Translations under genes and position numbers: made by a program
Shown: piece after piece, positions 17,618-25,824 of the stretch
How positions within the stretch are numbered: position 1 is the stretch's first letter
Layout of the letters: each line of letters starts with the position of its first letter
The notes under the pieces: model-generated
What the model was told of the DNA's origin: nothing
Database searches by the model: none
The model's input: the letters and a program-made list of their open reading frames with translations, nothing else
Assembly: GCF_000485595.1 (NCBI RefSeq)
Contig: NW_014577259.1
Span: 358,604 to 384,427 of the forward strand
DNA: 25,824 nucleotides
Source of the DNA: Priapulus caudatus
Taxonomy: Eukaryota > Priapulida > Priapulimorpha > Priapulimorphida > Priapulidae
Reading direction: 5' to 3'

Positions 17618-20281
17618 CTTAAACAATTTCACATTTTTTTAGGCAAAGAATCAACAATCGCACACGAGTCTCTCACCACGCCTGGCATCATTTCACCAAG
17701 TATGGAAACAAATTTAATTACTAACGTAAAATGTGGAAACCTAAAAATATGGCAAGAATTGCACAGGATTTTTTTCAATGACTATTAATTATCATCACAT
17801 TACAAATTAATGCAAATTTCTAGTAAAACTAATTAATTTTTGCCAACAGGAGCCATCCGGACTTTACCTCAGCAATTTCTGGAACAGTTCGGTAAAGACT
17901 TTGTCCTTCAGATTAAATGTTCCACTATGGACAGCTAGTCTTCGTTTTCTAAATACAAGGTTACACAACACTCTATCATCCAAATTAATTGCCACGTCAA
18001 AGTTTCAGCACTTGAATCACTTTAACCTAACTGATCTCAATATACTGTTTAAATACTGAGAATATGGTAAGGCGCACCACCTACTGGTCAGAAAATCTAA
18101 AATTCCGCACATGGTATATGAAAAATATACATGAAAAATATATCTAATGAATATTGAACAATTAAATTTTTATATAGCATAATTTAACACTATTTTAACT
18201 GAAAATACTGCAAGGAACCTATGGTCATGTCACATGTGTTCCTTTAACGTTCTATAAAACTGCAATATTTATCCAGCCGTCACATGAGGAAAACTACAAT
18301 GTTTACAGTAATATTGACCTACCTCATATCTGATGTCTCTATACTACCTAGAGTTTGGCTGGTTTCAACCCTGCAGATAAAAACAACCAGATAAGACCGC
18401 AAGCCTCTTATGCATTTCATTAATAGCATGATCACTAACATGACGCAAAATTGTTGTAATAATTATAAACACATATCCAGTTATATATGTGAAACAATTC
18501 ATTAAAAAATTTCTAAATAATTAATACACTAACAGTACATTTCATACACTATTGATGTTTAGATGCCAACTGATCTCTAGCAATTTGATATAGAATTGTA
18601 TAATTGCTATAGCTTGATGTCGCTGACGAATGAGCAAGAAAAAGATGCCCCGCCTCCCTGTATATTGTTGGTTTATCAGTCAAGCCAAATACAGTTTACA
18701 TGTGTTTTTCACACACACACATAGGTTGAAGACTACGCTAATAAGAACTACTTTAGAACAAAGTACTCACAACAATGATTAGTCAGAGTCACCTGTCAAT
18801 CTCCAAAGGCAGGTAAGGTCAATTAGCTATACTGTGTATTAGATTAGAGTCTTAAAGTGGTCACTAATAAGTATAATGGCTGATTGACCAGACTGCAGTT
18901 TTACATCTTACATCTTTAAATACATATTTCTCTTAGGATTCAATCACACAATAAACTTCTTGAAATTATAATGAAACCTTTATTTACACTAGCCTATAAC
19001 CAAACTTGAATACACGATAACAAAAACTGTGACATACAGCCTCATCTTTAGATATCTTTAAAATGTCGCATGAGAAAATTGTACATGAGATTTTATCTGA
19101 AAAGCAACAAATGCATTGCAGACCTTCGCCAGTACCAAATGCCATGCCCGACTGTTGCATACATACCATGAAGCTCAACAACCCTGTTAAATATGTCGAG
19201 ACCGACCAGGCAGGGTTCCACGTATCCCGGAAAGTCACTGATCGACAAACACAACCTATACAGTAGAAATGACACTGATGAATAAGAGTGCCCTACAAGT
19301 CCACACCATCTTATTGAGGTGCAAACACTATAATTACACAAGAATAGAGTTGTTACAATAACCGCCACAAATTCTCATGATAGCACATTTCACATTCACA
19401 TTAATTCACATAAATGTTAAGCAAGGAACACAAGACATTAGTTTGACGAAGAAAGACCAGGCATACAATAGACAATACTAATGGCCTCCTATCGCCAACG
19501 TGTGGAAAAATAATCAATGCTTTGATCATTAAAGTGGATTATTAAGCCTATATATAACAGTACTTGCTACATATAATATCACAAGTAAAAGAATAAAAAA
19601 TACACATTACCTGTGTTTGTTTTAAATCGCCATTCGGCTTGTGATCATGTATATGCTGGGGGCTTGAAAGGGAATTCACTTGGAAAATACGAGCTTGCCA
19701 TGATATATTCCCCCTATTAACATAATATGCATTAGAAACATGAATTTGTACTGTAAACACTCTGGTAAACACTTTCACAAAACTACGAGCCAAAAAAACG
19801 TCACTTGTGCAAAAAGGGTAAATCACGCAAAAACATGATCAGGTTGAACGTAACAACACACAACAAGAATCCGTCAGAAATTTATATGCATTTACCTTCA
19901 TATGGTGTATTTCTGGGCCCAAACACAATATACCTCCTGGAGAACAAACATACTGATATAGCATCATCATTCTACATTGATTATACATTACTATCAAGTC
20001 TCTTCAACCTACACAATTACAACAACATGGCTGAAAACACCGAATAACATAAAATTAAAGCAGCATTTTTTTCTTTCTGGCAACAAAATTTCCTGGAGAC
20101 AATAACATTAAGAAACGTATTGCGCAACGACTTTGTAAACAGTGAGTACATAACTTACCACTCAAAGAATATTTGACGGTAGAGGCAGAGCCGTAACGTA
20201 TGGCAGCCGGATCTCGCATTATTCGTAGATAATCCTGTTCAACCGGGCCCGTTGGTTATGCACACCCGCTTTGACACACAT
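17359..20281 (-). CDS. UBE2J2: UBE2J2-type ubiquitin-conjugating enzyme E2, copy B, with C-terminal anchor and frame disruptions
   Basis: Second copy of the E2 gene with the same seven-exon plan, high to low: 20281-20159, 19936-19896, 19713-19611, 19255-19167, 18370-18323, 17948-17868, 17617-17359. Unlike copy A, it has the complete last exon. After a linker this encodes GGALTNMFMLVGFAAFAYTV, then KYVLC, the conserved UBE2J2 tail anchor, and a 13-residue extension to TAA at 17361-17359. Against copy A, most exons carry plus or minus single-base changes. Exon 4 is 89 instead of 91 nt, exon 6 gains an A and loses a T, and the donor of exon 6 reads GTAAAGT. As written it cannot encode a full protein. 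The same density of indels in introns points to sequence error more than to pseudogene decay. Confidence 0.85.
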
Positions 20282-21590
20282 GGTGTGTTGGTGAACCAAG
20301 GTCGAAAAATTTCTATATGAAACAAATGTGTATGATTGAAAGTGCGAAAGAAAAATGTTATATAGAATGTGAATATTTGTTTTCAGTTGTATTGAGTGTT
20401 ATCACAATACTAGATTACTAGATCATAGCAGAGACTCACTCAACTTGTGAATGATACATGTGTTAATTGCTATACAGTCACTATTTTAGTGCCATATTTT
20501 AATTTGTTGGCCCCCATGCTTGTTCTATGTACACCTATCGAGTCTCCCTACCCAATGGGCTGAACTATGAAATATTAAGAATTACCCAGTGGTCACCCTG
20601 TCTTTTTACTCCATAGGCATTGTATAACAATAAGGTAGCCTTCCTAGTAGTAATCTTAAGCAGGCACTGACAATATGTCGATACTCTTAGAAGCAGCCAA
20701 AATCTTTTTTTTAAATAACAAGTAGTGTGGCTGAATTTATACTAAATATTACATGGCAACATATCCATATGAACTACGTCTAACACTAATCAGAACTAAG
20801 CAAAAAACCAAGCATCAATAATGGCACATAATTAATGTGAGGCAAGAACTTTTCATCAACAATTAGAGGTAAATTCACAAAGCTGTGGCTTAATTTATCA
20901 ATCAGCTAAATACTATTTGAGCTTCGATGAGAGAGCTAATGGAGCTTTATGGAGGCTTTTGGAAAGAGTTTTATTCCCCTTGTTTATCCACAGTCATCTC
21001 TTAAGTATTCCTTATCGTAGTCCAACATAATACTGCATTTGAGCAGCTTAAACTTCTCGTGTCTTGGCGCGAGTCCCACCCAGCACTGTCAAAGCAATAG
21101 TGAGAATGACCGAGATGCACCCTGGTAGTGGCACCTGCTTCACGCAGCTTCCAAGATCCGTCTCAGCACAGCAGACCCCCCCCCCCCCGGCACTTGGAGC
21201 GTTTCAATAAAATATAATGCTAAATAAATACGAAATCTATTTACTACCAATTTACCAAAAAGAAGTACTATTCTCACACAAACCTATCTTCTTCGCTATC
21301 TTGGAACTTACTATGTATCACAATACCTATATTAAACCAATATAACCTGTTACAAAAATTCGAAGTCACGAGCGGCGAATATACTGAGCGCCATTTCTGT
21401 TGACCTGTGATGTACTTCGTTTGAAGAGCGGATTCACTGACGCAATCGAAGGCGCTGCGCATTGAGAATGCGTACGTCACAGGTCAAACAGAAATGGCGC
21501 TCGAAATATCCGCCGCTCGTTCACTTCGAAATTTTTGTAACAGGTTATATTAGTTTAATACAGAGTATTGAGATATACATAGAAGTTTCC
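17540..21590. repeat. segmental duplication, copy B
   Basis: Counterpart of 8388-12500. Differences from copy A are mostly single-base insertions and deletions (for example cacacgagt for cacacagt, gcctgg for gctgg), with few substitutions. It also has an extra stretch near 18580-18605 (caatttgatatagaattgta) and lacks the 97-bp duplication and the TAG arrays. Confidence 0.95.
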
Positions 21591-21603
21591 AAGATTTAGC
21601 GAG
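21303..21603. repeat. foldback nested in the TIR element, copy B
   Basis: Inverted arms of about 115-130 bp around gatgtacttcg...gaatgcgtac, equivalent to 12201-12500. Here the inverted symmetry extends past the point where copy A enters (TAG)n. The left side reads cttcttcgctatcttgg and the right reads ccaagatttagcgagaag, so copy B preserves the ancestral right side. Confidence 0.9.
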
Positions 21604-22192
21604 AAGGTTCCGTGTTGAGAATAAACCCAGTTTGGTAAGTTCTAAGTCTCCTGAAAAACGCACCAGCAAACCGCCCGAGTGATTTCACTCAGGGTTCCCT
21701 GAATTTCCTCCACAAGAAAACCATAGGCGACGCCGTTGTAACCCTATCCTGAATTTGGTTAAATTATATTGTACTCAGTGATATCCCCACACTGAAGAAG
21801 CTGACATTGACAAGCATATCATGTAATCAAGGTGTTCTGGTGTTTCCCTCGCGGCTTTCTGATACGGACTTGCAGGCCACCGGTTTTTGCGCGCAGCGTC
21901 GAACACTCGCGGCGAGGCCGCGCCCCAACAGCGAAACACGCGCCCCCTTTTTGTCCCCTTAGACAGATATCCGTTAAGACAGGGGTCTGAAAACAAAACT
22001 CCGCAGCAAAACTCGGGCGGCAATCACCGACATTTGGGATGGACGGGTGAGGCCAATCTCCAAACGAGCCCCTAAAAACTTTTTTTGGGTGGCAGCATCT
22101 GCATGGCTAAGACGTAGTGCTCCTACAAGAAACTCAAGAAATGCTGTCCAAATAAGCAATGACCGCTCGCTCATTGGCCGCTACGCGATGAC

Positions 22193-22666
22193 GTGCGCTA
22201 CGCGCTGAGTATATGCATTACGTCTATCACAGAGCTTTGTAACGAAGACGTGTACGGCGCTCCACGTGGGCTGGCGCGGTCTAATGCTATCTCCAAAAGC
22301 TGCCGCCGTGCGCGGCGCCTGCCTGCGTACGTGCGAGGTTTTTATCAACTTCTTGACCCCGCGCTGCCCGTGGCGACGAAGCACGTCGTGCGAGCACGGT
22401 GCTGGCGTGGCCGTGGCAGTTTTTACAACATAGCTAATCCTACAATACCCGCCACACTGACACCACAACAATATATATATGCACATGTTTTTACGAAGAC
22501 GGCGGAGCGCGACATTCCAGCCTCCCTCCTCCCCGCGCTCATCGTGGCGGCCGGGCACGGTCGAAATGCATCTCCAACAAACGCTGGCTCGGAGAGTTTT
22601 TGCGCACGCGGTGAACTTTGGCTAGTAAATAAGATTTCGTATTTATTTAGCATTACATTTTATTGA
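22193..22666 (+). other. 157-codon open frame inside the TIR element, unrecognised
   Basis: Longest non-repeat open frame in the right part of the window. It is basic (several Arg-rich stretches) and has no domain I can name. It ends inside the right terminal repeat, and a 125-codon frame overlaps it on the other strand. GC-rich composition alone can keep both frames open. Most likely a chance frame; a transposon-encoded small protein is possible. Confidence 0.2.
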
Positions 22667-22746
22667 AACCTGCAAGTGCTTGTGTGCCTGGCTGTGGCAG
22701 CAATTGATGCATGTATAAGATACCTTATTAACCGTGGCGGCGGAGG

Positions 22747-22794
22747 CGAGCGAGAGGGAGAGAGGGAGAGAGGTGAGAGGGAGAGAGAGAGAGA

Positions 22795-22843
<49 letters not shown>

Positions 22844-22860
22844 GGAGAGAGAGAGAGACA
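22747..22860. repeat. (GA)n microsatellite
   Basis: A purine-only GA tract with ggtgagag interruptions. It has mirror symmetry and is therefore triplex-prone. The Glu-Arg frame through it is repeat-derived. Confidence 0.95.
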
Positions 22861-23060
22861 GACCGTGGGAGTGCGAGAAAGAGAGAAAAGAGAGTGGGAG
22901 AACGGCCAGATTAAGGTACGAAAAAACGGCAGGTGACAGTACGACGGCGAGGATGTACAAAGCGCGTGTCAAATCTATAATCGGAAAAGACCCCCCCTCC
23001 AAAGCCGATGTAGCCGAGCCGATGTACGTGTCCCGAAAACTGCGCGATGTTAGGCTGCCC

Positions 23061-23111
23061 GCTATACGCATTCGCGCGCCCGCCTTCCTTCGGCGCGCGA
23101 ATTCGTATAGC
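23061..23111. repeat. GC-rich 20-bp hairpin, 11-nt loop
   Basis: The left arm gctatacgcattcgcgcgcc (23061-23080) pairs with the right arm at 23092-23111 with a single mismatch. The loop is cgccttccttc. Partial pairing continues outside (gctgccc with agggagc). The stem exceeds a typical terminator. It could be a foldback remnant or a structured RNA. Confidence 0.9.
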
Positions 23112-24040
23112 AGGGAGCGCGAGATGCTACATACAACACCCCGCGGTCGCGTGCGCCCAGTCCCGCGGAAGTGCGCGGCTTAACCGCTTTCGGCGGTCGG
23201 GGAACAACGCATCTTTTGCGCAACGCCATCTTGTACCCGGTCTCTCTGGACATATCAAATACAAAGCACTGTTCTTATGAATATGTAAGACACGGTGTGT
23301 TTGTGGGAGTGGCTAGCAACTGAGCGCTGTCACGTTTCAGGTGCAGTTTCAGGTACAGACGCTGGAATGCATTTAAACATAGTCATACTCATAGTGACGT
23401 AAGCCTAACAACAATTATACTTATAGTCAATAACAAACCTTGCTTCACCACCTATTCAATAGGCCTAATAATGAGGCTGTTGTAGATCCTAGCATTCAGT
23501 ACGAGCGTCACCTTACAATAGTAAGGAACTGGAGATTATATGACCCAGCCAACGTCACCAATAAGACACTATATGAAATTACTAACAGAAAAATACACAA
23601 TCTGTAAGAGGAAACGGAACTGATTGCGACACCTAACCTCTAAAATTAAACAAGCCCGGTTGCCGGGTCTATACGACGTGATAGCATTCCGACCGGTGAC
23701 TCGGCATATTTTCTTTAGAATAGTTATCAGTTTTACAAAATATATAATACCACTCAACACAATCATATACATTGTAATGCCTTTATTCTTGACACCAACA
23801 GTAAACGCAAACGATTGTCACAGAATAAAAATTACATTACAATATACGAACAAAATAAAAATTTTCAGGTTTAGAAATACAAATTACTGCTAGTACAAAA
23901 ACGGTAGGTGTCAGCACTATCTAATATTCTAATAGAGCACCTCCATTTGATCATAATCCTCTAATCCTCCATAAGGAGGATCCTCCTCAAAGGAGTTTCG
24001 TAAAGGAATCCTCTTCATGGAGCTACTTTAGTTTTTACCA
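23112..24040. other. no gene recognised; small palindrome at 23974-23987
   Basis: No exon-like sequence was found. 23974-23987 is a perfect 14-bp palindrome (aggaggatcctcct) within a run of cctcc/ggagg words (23958-23996). A short hairpin, cccggttgccggg, lies near 23656. Confidence 0.5.
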
Positions 24041-24102
24041 AAGATCGTTTTTACACCTAACTAGAGTCAATTTCTATACCTAACTAATGTCAGACTATAG
24101 TC

Positions 24103-24201
24103 AGCATATAAATCAACTTATATTATATATCTTATATTATCTTGTATCTTATATGATATATCTTGTATGATCATATAGAGCATAATATTGATTTATATGC
24201 T
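24103..24201. repeat. AT-rich 99-bp hairpin element
   Basis: The left arm agcatataaatcaa followed by a TATTAT-like stretch matches the inverse complement of attgatttatatgct at 24182-24201. The interior is degenerate tcttatatta repeats. It may be a tiny MITE; no target duplication is clear. Confidence 0.7.
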
Positions 24202-24222
24202 TTGCGAATGTATGATTGGGTT

Positions 24223-24379
24223 GAGTATAAATACCGGTGACTGGTGACTCACTGACCGTCTAACGCTGAAGGGGTCGTTGTCGTATTAGGTACCCGAGGT
24301 ACGTACATGTATGTATACACAAGTGTACCAGACCTGTATCTTCTCAGCATATATGTAGTACCCTGTGTTTAAATAAACG
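24223..24379 (+). promoter_or_regulatory. TATA-box/poly(A)-signal block, LTR-like or promoter-like
   Basis: gagtataaata (TATA box) near 24224 is followed 30-40 bp later by tgactcactgacc, and about 140 bp later by an AATAAA within tttaaataaacg. A TATA box followed by a poly(A) signal at this spacing resembles the U3-R part of a solo LTR, but I see no convincing TG...CA ends or target duplication. A plain promoter is equally possible. Confidence 0.3.
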
Positions 24380-24389
24380 TACCTGCCCC

Positions 24390-25075
24390 TGAGATGGAGA
24401 TCGAATGAAGACGGTCATGGAGGAGGAGTAGGGGGCAGAAGGAGGAGGCGGAGGAAGAGGGGAGAAGGGGATGGAGTAGAGGGAGGAAGAGGAGGAGCGG
24501 AGCAGGTGATGGAGATCGAATGAAGAAGGTCATGGAGGAGGAGTAGGGGGCAGGAGGAGGAGGATGAGGAGCGGAGAAGGTGATGGAGATCGAATAAAGG
24601 TCACGGAGGAGGAGTAGGGCCAGGAAGAGAAGGAGGAGGAGTAGGGGCAGGAGGAGGAGGAGGAGGAGAAGGAGGAGGAGGGGAGAAGGTGATGGAGTAG
24701 GGGAGAGAGGGAGAAAGGATGGAGCGGAGCAGGTGATGGAGATCGAATTGAGAAGTCATGGAGGAGGAGTAGGGGCAGGAGGAGGAGGTGAGAGCGAGAA
24801 GTGATGGAGATCGAATAAAGGTCACGAGAGGAGTAAGGCCAGAGAAGAAGAGAAGAGGGAGGAGTAAGGCAGGAGGAGGAAGGAGGAGGAGAAGAGGAGA
24901 GGGAGAAAGGTGATGGAGTAGGGGTGAGGAGCGAGGAGGGGAGAAAGGTGAGGAGTGGGGGAAGAGGAGGACGGAGAAGGTGAGTGGAGATCGAATGAAG
25001 ATGGTCATGAAGAAGGAGTAGAGGAGACAGGAAGAGGATAAGGAGAGGAGGAGGGGGAGGAGGAGGAAGGAACAA
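24390..25075. repeat. purine-rich GGA minisatellite, forward arm
   Basis: Almost pure purine strand. The anchor word tggagatcgaatgaag recurs at about 24399, 24514, 24588, 24741, 24809 and 24989 with spacers of variable (GGA)n, so units vary from 68 to 180 bp. Each anchor is followed by gtcatggaggaggag or gtcacggagg. Long open frames on the minus strand (Ser/Pro/Leu-rich) are products of the repeat. Confidence 0.93.
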
Positions 25076-25824
25076 CCACTCCTCCTCTTCCCTTCTACTC
25101 CAAAACACCGTCTCCCTCCTCCTCCTCCTCCTCCTCTCCTCCTCTTCTCCCCTTCCACCTTACCCCACAGGCACCTAACTCCAACACCCTCTCCCCTCTT
25201 CCTACCTCTCGCCACCTACTCCCTCCTCCTCTCTGCGCCTCCTTTCCGCTACTCCACACTCCCAACCGGTCTCACCCTCCTGCCTCCTACTCCTCCTTCC
25301 TTATTATCACACTTCCCCCTCCTCCTCCTCTCTACCTACCATGGCACCTTCTCGCCGCTCCTCCCTTTTCCTTCCCCATCATCCCCTTGCTCCAATCACC
25401 TTCTCCCCTCTCTCCTCACGTCTCCCCTTCCTCCTCCTCCTCCTCCTCTCTAGCCCTACCCTCTCCATGACCGCTTCATTCGATCTCCATCACCTTCTCG
25501 CACTCCTCCTCCTACCCTCTCCCCTCCTCCTCCTCCTCCTCCCCTACTTCATAAATGACCTTCTCCCCGCCTCCTCTCCCTCCTCCCCTCCCCTGCCCCT
25601 ACTCCCTCGCTCTCATGACCGTCTTCATTCGATCTACATCACCTTATCCGCTCCTCCTCCTCCCCTCTCATTCCCTCCCCTCCTACTCTGCCTCCATGAC
25701 CGTCTTCATTCGATCTTCATCACCTCTCTCTCCGCTCCTCCTCCTTCTCCTCCTTCTCCCTCCTGCCTCCATCCTGCACCGCCCCTACTCTCCTCCTGAC
25801 GTCTTCATATCGATCTCCCAATCA
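25076..25824. repeat. pyrimidine-rich TCC minisatellite, inverted arm
   Basis: The same repeat in opposite orientation: catgaccgtcttcattcgat at 25464, 25614 and 25695 and a degenerate end copy at about 25799, with (CCT)n between. The strand switch occurs near 25075. The array runs off the right edge. The 152-codon plus-strand frame is repeat-derived. Confidence 0.93.

Larger units (their letters stand above)
21190..22679. mobile_element. 1.49-kb element with about 57-bp terminal inverted repeats
   Basis: The left terminus GCACTTGGAGCGTTTCAATA and about 37 further bases match the inverse complement of 22623-22679 with about five differences. Weaker similarity continues beyond. The interior contains the nested foldback (21303-21603) and about 1 kb of GC-rich sequence with overlapping open frames on both strands (157 codons at 22193-22666; 125 codons on the minus strand at 22181-22558), none resembling a known transposase. 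No target duplication is evident; the left flank is a C homopolymer. Probably a non-autonomous DNA transposon. Confidence 0.75.

Noticed and set aside
17359-20281. Calling UBE2J2 copy B a pseudogene
   Set aside because: Indels occur at equal density in introns, repeats and exons and substitutions are few, which fits sequence error better than relaxed selection. Left as a disrupted copy pending reads.
22676-22936. Glu-Arg-rich 86-codon frame and Ser-Leu frame opposite
   Set aside because: Both are the (GA)n tract.
24530-25799. Proline/serine/leucine-rich frames of 150-200 codons
   Set aside because: All are translations of the GGA/TCC minisatellite in alternative frames; no start, splice or domain evidence.

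Overview
This is animal nuclear DNA, most likely from an invertebrate bilaterian. The genes are split by short GT-AG introns (about 0.3-0.9 kb), and microsatellites, minisatellites, foldback elements and small inverted-repeat transposons fill most of the window. The sequence does not settle species or phylum. I found no bacterial, viral, rRNA, tRNA or CRISPR feature. Nearly all long open frames in the window are chance frames or frames through simple repeats. The recognisable coding sequence is a set of short exons, all on the minus strand.

Layout. (1) 1-8 kb: the first two exons of a chordin-like BMP antagonist (exon 1 at 3537-3687 with the signal peptide; exon 2 at 2793-2896 with the start of the first von Willebrand C domain). 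The rest of that gene would lie beyond the left edge. Its second intron holds a roughly 1.25-kb repeat module, R1. Upstream of the gene are a 79-bp TA-flanked MITE, a 340-bp MITE with a 6-bp target duplication, and a second copy of the module, R2. (2) 8.39-12.5 kb: copy A of a UBE2J2-type ubiquitin-conjugating enzyme gene (ER-associated degradation E2). Seven exons are open and in phase. Inside the last exon the sequence changes abruptly into the (GGAT/GGAC)n tail of R2, so the C-terminal membrane anchor is missing and a four-residue repeat tail replaces it. (3) 12.5-15.3 kb: (TAG)n arrays around a palindrome, and a roughly 1.1-kb foldback element with two near-adjacent perfect hairpins. (4) 15.35-17.31 kb: a 46-bp-period satellite. 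(5) 17.36-20.28 kb: copy B of UBE2J2, with the true anchor exon but single-base frame disruptions in most exons. Its stop codon lies at the satellite edge. (6) 21.19-22.68 kb: a 1.49-kb element with about 57-bp terminal inverted repeats, only partly present beside copy A. (7) 22.7-25.8 kb: a (GA)n tract, a 20-bp-stem hairpin, an AT-rich hairpin, and a purine-rich minisatellite that flips strand at about 25.08 kb to form a giant inverted repeat.

How it fits together. The two UBE2J2 segments (about 8388-12500 and 17540-21590) are near-identical along their whole length, introns included. They also differ by real structural variants. Copy A has a 97-bp tandem duplication, (TAG)n expansions and the R2 junction. 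Copy B has an extra 27 bp or so. Copy B, R1 and part of the satellite carry many single-base indels, which looks like uncorrected long-read error. Two readings remain open: a true tandem duplication with a truncated, tail-swapped paralogue, or two haplotypes joined end to end by the assembler. The most notable candidate for something new is the seven-exon UBE2J2-to-simple-repeat fusion together with the R module at its junction. Read depth across 8388 would decide whether it exists.
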